Source: Ideonella_A intermedia_A
GTDB lineage: Bacteria; Pseudomonadota; Gammaproteobacteria; Burkholderiales; Burkholderiaceae_C
Direction of reading: 5' to 3'
Assembly (NCBI GenBank): GCA_943370175.1
Contig: CALRPU020000004.1
Coordinates: 62,001-126,000 of the forward strand
DNA length: 64,000 nt
In this document: one piece after another, positions 31,032 through 39,713 of the stretch
Numbering within the stretch: the first letter of the stretch is position 1
How the letters are laid out: each line of letters opens with the position of its first letter
The notes under the pieces: model-generated
What the model was told of the DNA's origin: nothing
What the model saw: only the letters and a program-made list of their open reading frames with translations
The model's database searches: none
Position numbers and translations under genes: made by a program

Positions 31032-32818
31032 GCCGGTCCTTCCCCGGTCTGCAGCCGCCAAAGCGCCGCGTAGGCACCGTCGCGCGCCAGCAGCGCGTCG
31101 TGCGTGCCCGACTCGACGATGCGGCCCGCCGCCATCACGTGGATGGCGTCGGCCCGCCGCACGGTGGACAGGCGGTGGGCCACGATCAGGCTGGTGCGCC
31201 CGTGCACCAGGCCGGCCAGCGAGCGCTGGATGGCGGCCTCCGTCTCGTTGTCCATCGCCGAGGTGGCCTCGTCCAGCACCAGGATCGGCGGGTCCTTCAG
31301 GATGGCGCGGGCCAGGGCGATGCGCTGGCGCTGGCCGCCGGACAGCTTCAGGCCGCGCTCGCCCACGGCGGTGGCGTAGCCATCGGGCAGCGCGCGGATG
31401 AAGTCGTGGGCTTCGGCCGCGCGGGCCGCCGCCTCGATCGCAGCCGGGGTGGCGTCGACGGCGCCGTAGGCGATGTTGTCGGCCACGCTGCCGTCGGTCA
31501 GGAAGCTGTCCTGCGCGACATGGCCGATGGCACGTCGCAGGTCGCCCAGGTCGAGGTCGGTCAGCGCGTGGCCGTCCAGCCGAATCGCGCCGCGAGGGGC
31601 GTCGTACAGGCGCAGCAGCAACTTCGTCAGCGTGCTCTTGCCGCTGCCGGTGCCGCCCACGAGGGCCACCGTTTGTCCCGGCGGGATGCGCAGCGTGATG
31701 CCGTCCAGCGCCCAGCGCTGCCGGTCGGCTGGGGTGTCGGGCGGGTCGTAGCTGAAGCGCAGGTCGTCGAAGTGCAGCTCGCCGCGCACGGCGCCCTGCG
31801 GCAGGCGCTGCGGGCCCGAGGTGATGGCCACCGGCGTGTCCAGCAGGTCCATCACGCGTTCGATGGACGCCATGGCGCGCTGGTACAGGTCGGTCAGCTC
31901 GGCCAGCCGGGTCAGCGGCCACAGCAGGCGCTGCGTCAGGTAGACCAGCGCCGAATAGCTGCCCACGCCGATGCCGCCGTCCAGCGCCAGGAAGCCGCCG
32001 TACAGCAGCGTCACCGTGAAGCCCGCCAGGATCGCCATGCGGATCACCGGCGTGATGGCCGCGGCCCAGCGAATGGCCTCGCCGTTGCGGTCGCGGTAGG
32101 CGTCGGAGGCGGCCCGCACGTGTTCCAGCTCGCTGGCCTCGGCGGTGTAGGCCTTGATGGTGGCCACGCCCTGCAGGTTGTTGTTGACCCGCGTGGCCAG
32201 GCTGCCCGCCGACTCGCGCATGGCCGCGTAGCGCGGCGCCAGGCGGGCCTGGAACCAGAAGGCGCCGTACAGGATGAAGGGCACGGGAATCAGCGCCAGG
32301 AAGGCCAGCTGGGCCGTCAGCGCGAAGAACACCGCGCCCACCATCACCGAGCCCACGAACACCTGGATCAGGCTGTTGGCGCCGCCATTGAGAAAGCGCT
32401 CCAGCTGGTTGATGTCCTCGTTGAGCACCGACAGCAGCTTGCCGCTGCGCTCGCGCTCGAAGTAGGCCAGCTCCAGTTGCTGGACGTGCCCGTAGGCCTG
32501 CAGCCGCAGGGCGTGCTGCAGGTCCTGCGCAAGCCGACGCCACTTCAGTTCGTACAGGTACTCGAACAGCGACTCGCCGACCCACACCAGCACCGTCAGC
32601 GCGGCCAGCGCGATCAGCTGATGCTTGGGGTCGACGATGCCGGCGCGGGCCAGGAACGAGGCCTGCCGGTTGACCACCACGTCGACCGCCACGCCGATCA
32701 GCAGCTCGGGCAGCACGTCGAAGAACTTGTTGAGCACCGAGTACAGCGTGGCCAGCCGGATGTCCTGGCGGTGGCTGCGGGCGTGGGTGAGCAGGCGGCC
32801 CAGCGGGTGGGTGGTCAC
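31028..32818 (-). CDS. ABC exporter, fused permease and ATPase (MsbA/multidrug type)
   Basis: A 596-residue half-transporter. Six membrane helices fill the first 310 residues, and the ATPase follows with Walker A GGTGSGKST (about residue 385), signature LSGGQRQRIALARA, Walker B ILVLDEATSAMD and H-loop IVAHRLSTV. It would work as a homodimer exporting a lipid, peptide or drug. The start is a GTG, 18 bp after the exported methyltransferase stop, and it overlaps the acyltransferase by 4 bp. The substrate is not evident; the neighbours (quinone reductase, methyltransferase, acyltransferase) suggest a modified small hydrophobic molecule. MsbA itself is unlikely because lpxK is not adjacent. Confidence 0.9.
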   Translation of the reverse strand: MTTHPLGRLLTHARSHRQDIRLATLYSVLNKFFDVLPELLIGVAVDVVVNRQASFLARAGIVDPKHQLIALAALTVLVWVGESLFEYLYELKWRRLAQDLQHALRLQAYGHVQQLELAYFERERSGKLLSVLNEDINQLERFLNGGANSLIQVFVGSVMVGAVFFALTAQLAFLALIPVPFILYGAFWFQARLAPRYAAMRESAGSLATRVNNNLQGVATIKAYTAEASELEHVRAASDAYRDRNGEAIRWAAAITPVIRMAILAGFTVTLLYGGFLALDGGIGVGSYSALVYLTQRLLWPLTRLAELTDLYQRAMASIERVMDLLDTPVAITSGPQRLPQGAVRGELHFDDLRFSYDPPDTPADRQRWALDGITLRIPPGQTVALVGGTGSGKSTLTKLLLRLYDAPRGAIRLDGHALTDLDLGDLRRAIGHVAQDSFLTDGSVADNIAYGAVDATPAAIEAAARAAEAHDFIRALPDGYATAVGERGLKLSGGQRQRIALARAILKDPPILVLDEATSAMDNETEAAIQRSLAGLVHGRTSLIVAHRLSTVRRADAIHVMAAGRIVESGTHDALLARDGAYAALWRLQTGEGPA

Positions 32819-32836
32819 GGGGAGGTTACGGGGAGG

Positions 32837-33631
32837 TCACGGCGCACGGAAAACCACGATGTGCTGCCAGGGCAGCACCTTGGACGTGCGCTCCCACGCC
32901 AGCCCGTGCACCGCCGCTTCCTTGCGGATCTGGGCCTCGGTCATCTTGTGCAGCGCCTTGATGGGCACGCGGATGTCCTCGCCGCGATACTCGACGAAGA
33001 CGATGCGCCCGCCAGGCTTCATGGCCTTGAGCAGGCTGCGCATCACCTCGTGGGGAAACTCCAGCTCATGGTAGACGTCGACCATGATGGCCAGGTCCAC
33101 CGCGGCCGGTGGCAGGCGCACGTCGTCCACCCGGCCCAGCACGGGCTGGATGGTGCCCAGGCCGGGCTCGCGCGCCAGGCGGGTCAGCAGGCGCACCATC
33201 TCGGGCTGCACGTCGACCGCGTAGACCTTGCCGGTGGGACCCAGGGCCGTGGCCAGCCGGCGCGAGAAGTACCCGGTGCCCGCGCCAACGTCGGCCACGA
33301 CCATGCCGGGGCGCAGCGCCAGCTCGGGCAGCAGCAAGTCGGTGCGCTCTTCCTGTTCGCGTTCGGCCCGCTCCAGCCAGGCCGCGCCTTGCCAGCCCAT
33401 CACCTGCGAAATCTCGCGGCCCAGGTAACGCTTGCCGATGCCGTCGGGGTCGGCGGGCCCACGCTCGTAGAGGGGCGCGGTGGACGCGATGCGCGCCGAG
33501 GGCGCGGGCGCGGCCGACATCGAACCCGTGCCCGCAGCTTGCGCCTGCGCCGCACCCGGCGCGGCGGCAACGGCCAACGCGCCAGCCAGGGCCCAGCCGC
33601 CAGCGCGGTGCCGCGCCACAGCCACCCTCAC
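32837..33631 (-). CDS. Class I SAM-dependent methyltransferase with a signal peptide
   Basis: A 264-residue protein with a normal methyltransferase fold: VADVGAGTGYFSRRLATAL (SAM loop), KVYAVDVQPEMVRLL, IMVDVYHELEFPHEVMR and RIVFVEYRGED. Unusually, the N-terminus MRVAVARHRAGGWALAGALA followed by VAAAPGAAQAQA is a typical Sec signal peptide, and a long Ala/Pro/Ser spacer precedes the domain. Homologues of this kind (with the GKRYLGREISQVMGWQGA segment) are known as hypothetical exported proteins. How SAM would reach the periplasm is unclear, so the protein may be a non-catalytic binder or the signal may act as an anchor. GTG start overlapping the quinone reductase stop. Confidence 0.8.
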   Translation of the reverse strand: MRVAVARHRAGGWALAGALAVAAAPGAAQAQAAGTGSMSAAPAPSARIASTAPLYERGPADPDGIGKRYLGREISQVMGWQGAAWLERAEREQEERTDLLLPELALRPGMVVADVGAGTGYFSRRLATALGPTGKVYAVDVQPEMVRLLTRLAREPGLGTIQPVLGRVDDVRLPPAAVDLAIMVDVYHELEFPHEVMRSLLKAMKPGGRIVFVEYRGEDIRVPIKALHKMTEAQIRKEAAVHGLAWERTSKVLPWQHIVVFRAP

Positions 33632-34626
33632 GGCAGCAGCACCGTGCAGCCGGTCGTGGCGCGCGCTTCCAGCGCGGTGTGGGCGGCCGCGGCCTCGGCC
33701 AACGGGAAACGCTGATCGATGCGGATCTTCACGTCGCCGCTTTGCACCACGGCGAACAGGTCGTCGGCCATGGCCTGGGTGCTTTCGCGGGTGGCGATGT
33801 GGGTGAACAGCGTGGGCCGGCTCGCGTACAGCGAGCCCTTGGCCGCCAGCAGCCCCAGGTCGATCGGCGGCACCTTGCCCGAGGCGTTGCCGAAGTTGGC
33901 GGCCAGACCAAAGGGCTGAAGCACGTCGAGCGACTTGAGGTAGGTGTCCGCCCCCACCGAGTCGTAGACCACCTTCACGCCCTTGCCGCCGGTGATGTCC
34001 TTGACGCGTGCCACGAAGTCCTCGCTTCGGTAGTCGATGCAGTGGCTCGCGCCGTGGTCCAGCGCCAGCTGGCACTTGGCGGCGCCGCCGGCCGTGCCGA
34101 TCAGGTTCAGGCCCAAGGCGCGCGCCCATTGGCAGGCGATCAGGCCCACGCCACCCGCGGCCGCGTGGAACAGGATGAAGTCGCCGCGTTGCAGGCCGGC
34201 CTGCGGCAGCGTCTTCTTCAGCAGGTACTGCACGGTCAGGCCCTTGAGCATCATGGCCGCGCCGGTTTCGAAGTCGATGGCGTCGGGCAGGCGCACCACG
34301 CACTTGGCCGGCATCACGCGCGCCTCGCTGTAGGCGCCCGGGGGCTGGCTGGCGTAGGCCGCGCGGTCGCCCACCTTCAAGTGCTCGACGCCCGGGCCCA
34401 CGGCTTCCACCAGGCCCGCGCCCTCCATGCCCAGCGACAGGGGCAAGGGCAGCGGGTACAAGCCGGTGCGCTGGTAGATGTCGATGAAGTTCAGGCCGCA
34501 GGCCTGGTGGCGGATGCGGATCTCGCCAGGGCCGGGCTCGCCCAGCGGGCGCTCGACCAGCTTCATCGCCTCCGGACCGCCAAAGGCGTCGACGCAGATG
34601 ACTCGGGTGGTGGCGGTGTGGCTCAT
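33628..34626 (-). CDS. Quinone oxidoreductase-like medium-chain dehydrogenase/reductase
   Basis: A 332-residue NADPH-dependent enzyme of the QOR family (zinc-independent MDR). CGLNFIDIYQRTGLYPLPLP and MEGAGLVEAVGPGVEHLKVG are typical, and the NADP loop is HAAAGGVGLIACQWARALG, in the A-A-x-G-G-V-G form of quinone reductases. ATG 34626 has a GGAG ribosome binding site. It heads a leftward set: methyltransferase (GTGA overlap), ABC exporter, acyltransferase. The promoter should lie in the 111 bp shared with the divergent DUF2007 gene. Substrate assumed to be a quinone or enone. Confidence 0.88.
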   Translation of the reverse strand: MSHTATTRVICVDAFGGPEAMKLVERPLGEPGPGEIRIRHQACGLNFIDIYQRTGLYPLPLPLSLGMEGAGLVEAVGPGVEHLKVGDRAAYASQPPGAYSEARVMPAKCVVRLPDAIDFETGAAMMLKGLTVQYLLKKTLPQAGLQRGDFILFHAAAGGVGLIACQWARALGLNLIGTAGGAAKCQLALDHGASHCIDYRSEDFVARVKDITGGKGVKVVYDSVGADTYLKSLDVLQPFGLAANFGNASGKVPPIDLGLLAAKGSLYASRPTLFTHIATRESTQAMADDLFAVVQSGDVKIRIDQRFPLAEAAAAHTALEARATTGCTVLLP

Positions 34627-34737
34627 GGGGTGGTCTCCTCGTTGGTGCAGGTGCTCAAGCAAGTCCTGTATCGTGCCAGCCTTCGTTGCAGTTCGCTGGC
34701 AGCGCCCATACCGTTTTCCCTTCCCTGCCCTGCCCGC

Positions 34738-35082
34738 ATGCGCCGCCTGGTCACCGCCCCCAACCTCGCGCTGGCCACGCTGTGGGCCGACTGGCTGTGC
34801 CAGGCCGGCGTGCCCACGACCGTGCAACGCGCCCACGCCGGCAGCATTGCCGGCGAATTGCCGCCCGACCAGGCTCAGCCCGAGTTGTGGGTAGAAGACG
34901 CCGCCCAATGGCAGCACGCGAAGGACCTGCTGAACGCCTTCCAGCGCCCGCAATCGCGCTTGTGGGCCTGCCCGGGCTGCCGCGAAATCATCGACGGCCC
35001 CTTTGACCAGTGCTGGAATTGCGGCACCACCATGCCCGCCAGCGATGCCCACCGCGCCAACGACCAGGACCCCAGGACGTGA
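34738..35082 (+). CDS. DUF2007-domain protein with C-terminal zinc ribbon
   Basis: A 114-residue protein. The N-terminal two-thirds (RRLVTAPNLALATLWADWLC, then ELWVEDAAQWQHAKDLLNAF) match DUF2007, a small alpha/beta domain resembling PII-like signal proteins. It ends with a zinc ribbon, CPGC ... CWNC, separated by 14 residues. Function unknown; such proteins are called putative signal transducers. It overlaps the EamA transporter gene by 4 bp (GTGA) and is therefore coupled to it, and it diverges from the quinone reductase gene. Confidence 0.72.
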   Translation: MRRLVTAPNLALATLWADWLCQAGVPTTVQRAHAGSIAGELPPDQAQPELWVEDAAQWQHAKDLLNAFQRPQSRLWACPGCREIIDGPFDQCWNCGTTMPASDAHRANDQDPRT

Positions 35083-36002
35083 CCGACCGTGTGACCCCGA
35101 AGATCGCGCTGCTGCTGAGCGTGCCCCCGTTGATGTGGGCTGGCAACGCGGTGGTGGGCCGCCTGATGGTGGGCCAGGTGCCGCCGCTGACGCTGAACGC
35201 GCTGCGCTGGACGCTGGCGCTGCTGCTGATCCTGCCGCTGGGCTGGCGCGCACTGCGGCAGCCCCAGGCCATCGGCCAGCGCTTCAAGCACCTGGCCACG
35301 CTCGGCCTGGTCGGCGTGGGCAGCTACAACGCGCTGCAATACATGGCGGTGCAGACCTCCACCCCGCTCAACATCACGCTGCTGGCGGCGAGTTCACCGG
35401 TGTGGATGCTGGTGGTCGGTGCCCTGTTCTATGGCGAGCGTCCGCGCGCGGCGCAGGTGCTGGGGGCGGTGCTGTCGCTGGCGGGCGTGGCCTTTGTGCT
35501 GTCACGCGGCAGCCTGCAGGTGCTGGCCTCGGTCAATCTGGTGGCGGGCGACTTGCTGATGCTGTTGGCCATCGCTTCGTGGGCCGTCTACAGCTGGATG
35601 CTGGCGCGACCGCCTGCGTCGATGCAAGGCGCCCAACGTCCGGCATGGAACTGGGCCGACTTCCTGCTGGTGCAGATGCTGTTCGGCCTGAGCTGGGCCA
35701 CGCTGGCCGCCGGGGCCGAGCAGGCCTTGAACCCGGCGCCTGTGCAATGGTCGGCGGGCGTGGCGGCGGCGCTGGTCTTCGTGGCCATCGGCCCGTCAAT
35801 CATTGCCTACTACTGCTGGGGGCGCGGCGTGGCGGCCGCGGGCCCCGCCACGGCGGCCTTCTTCGGCAATTTGACGCCGCTGTTCGCGGCGCTGCTGTCC
35901 GCCGCCTTGCTGGGCGAGGCACCGCACTGGTACCACGGCGCGGCCTTCGCGCTGATCTGCGCGGGCATCGTCGTCACCTCGCGGCAGCCCGCGCGCCGCT
36001 GA
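35079..36002 (+). CDS. EamA/DMT-family transporter
   Basis: A 307-residue membrane protein of the drug/metabolite transporter superfamily. Ten helices in two EamA repeats can be traced (PPLMWAGNAVVGRLMVG opens the first, YSWMLA and later FAALLSAALLGEAPHWYHGA the second). Such carriers export amino acids, purines or other metabolites; the substrate here is unknown. It starts at a GTG overlapping the DUF2007 stop. A highly structured 98-bp spacer follows before the convergent SDR gene. Confidence 0.85.
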   Translation: MTDRVTPKIALLLSVPPLMWAGNAVVGRLMVGQVPPLTLNALRWTLALLLILPLGWRALRQPQAIGQRFKHLATLGLVGVGSYNALQYMAVQTSTPLNITLLAASSPVWMLVVGALFYGERPRAAQVLGAVLSLAGVAFVLSRGSLQVLASVNLVAGDLLMLLAIASWAVYSWMLARPPASMQGAQRPAWNWADFLLVQMLFGLSWATLAAGAEQALNPAPVQWSAGVAAALVFVAIGPSIIAYYCWGRGVAAAGPATAAFFGNLTPLFAALLSAALLGEAPHWYHGAAFALICAGIVVTSRQPARR

Positions 36003-36100
36003 CCGGCGCGGCGCGCGAACGCTCGAGGAAACGCCGGGCCGCCCCAAGTTTCCTTGGCCCCCGCGGGGGTGGGCTGGGCGCCGCCCGGCCCTGGGGGCGC
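36003..36100. repeat. Structured GC-rich spacer, possibly a dispersed repeat
   Basis: Between the convergent EamA and SDR genes. It contains the palindrome CCCCCGCGGGGG (36058-36069) and a hairpin GGGC-T-GGGCG with complementary GCCC-G-GCCC close behind. The wording (a G/C block, AAGTTTCCTTGG, then a palindrome and a second hairpin) resembles intergenic repeats seen between convergent genes in related genomes, from memory. It could serve as a bidirectional transcription end. Only one copy was noticed in this window. Confidence 0.4.
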
Positions 36101-36880
36101 TCAGAAGGTGCCCGGGTAGGCGCCGCCGTCCATCAGCAGGTTCTGGCCGGTGATGTAGCCGGCGTGCACGCTGCACAGGAAGGCGCAGGCGGCGCCGAAC
36201 TCTTCCTTGGTGCCGAAGCGGCGCGCCGGGTTCTGCGCGGCGCGCTGGGCCATCACCGCTTCGAGGGTCTGCCCGCTGGCCTTCGCGGCGCCGGCCATCG
36301 TCGTGGCCAGGCGGTCGGTGTCAAAAGGCCCCGGCAGCAGGCTGTTGATGGTCACGCCCTGGGCCACCGTCTTGCGGGCCAGGCCGGCCACGAAGCCGGT
36401 CAGGCCGCTGCGTGCGCCGTTGCTCAGGCCCAGGATGTCGATGGGCGCTTTCACCGCGGCCGAGGTGATGTTGACGACCCGGCCGTAGCCGCGCGCCATC
36501 ATCGGGTCGACAACGGCCTTGATCAGCTCGATGGGCGTCAGCATGTTGGCGTCCAGCGCCTTGATCCAGGCGTCGCGGTCCCAGTCGCGGAAGTCGCCGG
36601 GGGGCGGCCCGCCGGCGTTGTTCACCAGGATGTCCACCTGCGGGCAGGCGGCCAGCGCGGCGGCACGGCCCGCGGCGGTGGTGATGTCGCCGGCCACCGT
36701 CAACACCTGGCCACCGCCCAGGGCGCGCAATTCGGCCGCGGTGGCTTCCAGGGCCTCCGCGCCGCGGGCGGTGATCACCACGTTGACGCCCTCGGCCACC
36801 AGCGCCTGGGCGCAGCCCTTGCCCAGGCCCTTGCTGGCGGCGCACACCAGCGCCCATTTGCCCTTGATCCCGAGGTCCAT
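36101..36880 (-). CDS. Short-chain dehydrogenase/reductase (SDR)
   Basis: A 259-residue NAD(P)-dependent oxidoreductase of the classical/FabG-like SDR type. The cofactor loop is ALVCAASKGLGKGCAQAL, followed by LVNNAGGPPPGDF. The catalytic Ser is in VVNITSAAVKAPID. The expected Y-x-x-x-K is not seen in its usual form: LGLSNGARSGLTGFV aligns there, with Asn/Gly in place of Tyr/Lys, matching a subgroup (with GG in NNAGGPPPG) that uses an altered active site. The C-terminus keeps the FLCSVHAGYITGQNLLMDGG motif. ATG 36880 has GGAG upstream. It is unclear if this variant is a dehydrogenase. Confidence 0.83.
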   Translation of the reverse strand: MDLGIKGKWALVCAASKGLGKGCAQALVAEGVNVVITARGAEALEATAAELRALGGGQVLTVAGDITTAAGRAAALAACPQVDILVNNAGGPPPGDFRDWDRDAWIKALDANMLTPIELIKAVVDPMMARGYGRVVNITSAAVKAPIDILGLSNGARSGLTGFVAGLARKTVAQGVTINSLLPGPFDTDRLATTMAGAAKASGQTLEAVMAQRAAQNPARRFGTKEEFGAACAFLCSVHAGYITGQNLLMDGGAYPGTF

Positions 36881-36941
36881 GCCTTGCTCCCGATTCAGTG
36901 ATTGCTTGGTTGATTGAAATGAAGCGGCGCTGCGGCCGCGG

Positions 36942-37832
36942 TCAACGCGCGCGCGCCAGCAGCCAGATGCCCGACAAGACCAGCACCGTGCCGGCCAGCA
37001 CCCAGGCGGTGAAAGGCTCACCCAGCAGCCACACGCCCATCAGGATGGTCGACAGCGGCCCGACCATGCCGACCTGCGCCGTCAACGTGGCCCCGATGCG
37101 CTCGATGGCCATCATCACCATCAGCACCGGCGCGAAGGTGCAGGCCAGCGCGTTGACCACCGACAGGCCGATCACCTCCGGCGCCACCACCAGCGCCGAC
37201 ACCGGGCGCAGCACGAAGAACTGCGCGATGCACAGCAGGCAGGCCACCGAGGTGGCCAGGCCGGTCAGGCGCAACGCGCCCAGGCGCTTGACCTCCTCGC
37301 CGCTGAAGACCAGGTAGACCGCGTAGCTGACCGCGCTGCCGAACACCAGCGCCGCGCCCAGCACGGCGTCGCGGCCGGCGAGCGTCACCTCGTGCCCGAA
37401 CACCAGCAGCACGCCGCAGTAGCTGACCGCCAGCGCGGCCAGCTGCCGCGCGGTGACGCGCGCCCGGAACAGCACGACGCCCAGCAGCAGCACGATGGTC
37501 GGGTTGAGGTACAGGATCAGCCGCTCGAAGCTGGCGCTGATGTACTGCAGCCCGCTGAAGTCGAGAAAGCTCGCCAGGTAGTACCCAGTGAAACCCAGGC
37601 CGCAGACGACCATCACGTCGCGCCGCGACAGCGCCGGCTTGCCGCGCCCCGCCCACCAGCTCAAGGCCAGGAACAGGGGCAAGGCGAACAGCATGCGGTA
37701 CATGATCAAGGTGACCGCGTCGACGCCATGCCGGTAGGCCAGCTTGACGATGATGGCCTTGCCGGAAAACGCGATCGAGCCCGCCAGGGCCAGCAGCAGG
37801 CCAGGCCACGGCAGGGTGGCGGTCGCGGACAT
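36942..37832 (-). CDS. EamA/DMT-family transporter (second copy in the window)
   Basis: A 296-residue membrane protein with two EamA repeats and about ten helices (WPGLLLALAGSIAFSGKAII to AWVLAGTVLVLSGIWLLARA). It starts at ATG 37832; the larger frame upstream lacks membrane character. Same superfamily as the transporter at 35.1-36.0 kb, but the two are not close copies. It lies 61 bp upstream of the SDR gene on the same strand and may be co-transcribed with it. Substrate unknown. Confidence 0.85.
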   Translation of the reverse strand: MSATATLPWPGLLLALAGSIAFSGKAIIVKLAYRHGVDAVTLIMYRMLFALPLFLALSWWAGRGKPALSRRDVMVVCGLGFTGYYLASFLDFSGLQYISASFERLILYLNPTIVLLLGVVLFRARVTARQLAALAVSYCGVLLVFGHEVTLAGRDAVLGAALVFGSAVSYAVYLVFSGEEVKRLGALRLTGLATSVACLLCIAQFFVLRPVSALVVAPEVIGLSVVNALACTFAPVLMVMMAIERIGATLTAQVGMVGPLSTILMGVWLLGEPFTAWVLAGTVLVLSGIWLLARAR

Positions 37833-37965
37833 GGCCCGCGTCACGCCCCGGCCCCGCGCCGTGCCGTGGTGCAGCGCCGACCACCGTGGAACCGCCGGCA
37901 AGGGCACGATGCGGCCCGGCCTTGCGGCGCGCGAAGGTGCAGGCTCAAGTCGTGCTCGGATCGCT

Positions 37966-39585
37966 TCAGTACGCCATCGCCCCGCCGTCCCGGCGCGAGT
38001 CGCTGGCGGCCACGTAACCCTCGACCGACGGATCGCCCAGGCGCCAGATGAACTGGCCGGCGCCAAAGTCCTGGTAGCTGTCGTTGATGACCTCCATGCG
38101 GTGGCCGCGCTCGGCCAGGCCCTGCACGGTGGCAGGGTTCATCGCGCGTTCCACATTGATTTCCAGGCCCTCGTTGTAGCGCCAGCGCGGCGCGTCGCAG
38201 GCGGCCTGCGGGTGCTGGCGGTAGTCCAACATGCGCACCAGGGTCTGCAGGTGGCCTTGCGGCTGCATGTTGGCGCCCATCACCCCGAAGCTCATGACCG
38301 GCTGGCCGTCACGCGTCAGGAAAGCCGGGATGATGGTGTGAAACGGCCGCTTGCCCGGCGCCACCTGGTTGATGTTGCCGTCGCGCAGGCTGAAGGCGTG
38401 GCCGCGGTTCTGCATCGACAGGCCGAATTCCGGCACCACCACGCCCGAGCCAAAGCCCATGTAGTTGCTCTGGATGAAGCTGACCATCATCCCGCTCTCG
38501 TCGGCCGCACTGAGGTAGATCGTGCCGCCTTTCACCGGGTTGCCCGCGCCGAAGTCCTGGGCCCGCTTCATGTCGATCAGCTTGGCGCGGCCCGCCAGGT
38601 AGTGCGGGTCCAGCAGCTGCTCGACTGTGCACGCCATGCTGGCGGGCTCGGCCACATGGCGGTAGACGTCGGCAAAGGCCAGCTTCATCGCCTCGATCTG
38701 CAGGTGCTGCGAATCGGTGCCGTCCACCGGCAAGCCGGCCACATCGAAGTGATCGAGGATGCCCAGCGCAATCAAGGCGGCGATGCCCTGGCCATTTGGC
38801 GGGATCTCGTGCAGCGTGTGGCCCCGGTAATCCTTGCCGATGGGCGTGACCCACTCCGGCCGGTAGGCCGCGAAATCGGCCGCGGTGATGGCGCCGCCAT
38901 GGGCCCGGGCGTGGCGCTCGGCAGCTTCGGCAATCTCACCGCCGTAGTACGCGGCGCCTCGGGTCTGCGCGATCAGGGTCAGCGCGCGAGCGGCGGCGGT
39001 GAACTTGAACTGCTCGCCCACGGCCGGTGCCCGTCCGCGGGGCATGAAGGTCTCGGCAAAGCCCGGCTGATCGGCCAGCAAGGGCACGGCCGCGGCCCAT
39101 TTTTCCTGCACGACGATGGGCACCGCGCAGCCGCGCTCGGCCACCTCGATGGCCGGTGCCATCAAGTCAGCAAAGGGCAGCTTGCCGAAACGCTCGCTCA
39201 AGGCCACCCAGCTGGACACCGCGCCGGGCACGGTGACGCTGTCCCACCCGCGCTTGGGCGGGGCGTCCTGGTCGGCACCGTGCTTGCGGCGGAAATAGTC
39301 GGGGGTCCAGGCCTGGGGGGCGCGACCACTGGCATTCAGACCATGCAACTGTTGGCCGTCCCAGAGGATGCAGAACGCGTCAGAGCCCAAGCCGTTGCTG
39401 ACGGGCTCGACGATGGTCATCACCGCCGCGGTGGCCACGGCCGCGTCCACCGCGTTGCCACCGCGCAGCAGCATGCGCAGCCCGGCCTGCGCGGCCAGCG
39501 GGTGTGAAGTCGACACCACATTGCGGCCGAACACGGGCAGGCGCTGGCTGGGGTAACCGGACGACCAGTCGAAGGGGGAAGTCAT
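37966..39585 (-). CDS. Gamma-glutamyltransferase family protein
   Basis: A 539-residue N-terminal nucleophile hydrolase of the gamma-glutamyltransferase family, which self-cleaves before a Thr and acts on glutathione or other gamma-glutamyl compounds. NVVSTSHPLAAQAGLRML and GGNAVDAAVATAAVM open the protein; the processing site is in VKGGTIYLSAADESGMMVS. MGANMQPQGHLQ and the closing GGAMAY are typical. No signal peptide is present, unlike E. coli Ggt, so it is predicted cytoplasmic, a subgroup that includes cephalosporin acylase-like members. The long frame reaching up to 40.5 kb is not part of it. Confidence 0.88.
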   Translation of the reverse strand: MTSPFDWSSGYPSQRLPVFGRNVVSTSHPLAAQAGLRMLLRGGNAVDAAVATAAVMTIVEPVSNGLGSDAFCILWDGQQLHGLNASGRAPQAWTPDYFRRKHGADQDAPPKRGWDSVTVPGAVSSWVALSERFGKLPFADLMAPAIEVAERGCAVPIVVQEKWAAAVPLLADQPGFAETFMPRGRAPAVGEQFKFTAAARALTLIAQTRGAAYYGGEIAEAAERHARAHGGAITAADFAAYRPEWVTPIGKDYRGHTLHEIPPNGQGIAALIALGILDHFDVAGLPVDGTDSQHLQIEAMKLAFADVYRHVAEPASMACTVEQLLDPHYLAGRAKLIDMKRAQDFGAGNPVKGGTIYLSAADESGMMVSFIQSNYMGFGSGVVVPEFGLSMQNRGHAFSLRDGNINQVAPGKRPFHTIIPAFLTRDGQPVMSFGVMGANMQPQGHLQTLVRMLDYRQHPQAACDAPRWRYNEGLEINVERAMNPATVQGLAERGHRMEVINDSYQDFGAGQFIWRLGDPSVEGYVAASDSRRDGGAMAY

Positions 39586-39661
39586 GACAAGCAGCTTTCG
39601 AGGTGAGGCCGCCGGCAGCACGGCGCGGCGGGCGGTACGCGCCGATTCTAGGCAGCCCCAT

Positions 39662-39687
39662 GAAAAACGGAGCCGCAAGGGCTCCGT
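39662..39687 (-). terminator. Intrinsic terminator behind tctA
   Basis: Reading leftwards: an 8-bp stem ACGGAGCC with its complement (outer bases 39687 and 39667), 5-base loop, then five T residues. It lies 27 bp after the tctA stop and ends the tctBA message. Confidence 0.85.
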
Positions 39688-39713
39688 GTCGGGGCTGGGG
39701 CCGCAAGCCGCCG

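Noticed and set aside
29895..32585. An apparent 896-residue ABC-acyltransferase fusion on the minus strand
   Set aside because: The upstream part is out of frame with the ABC exporter; the acyltransferase starts at the overlapping GTG at 31031.
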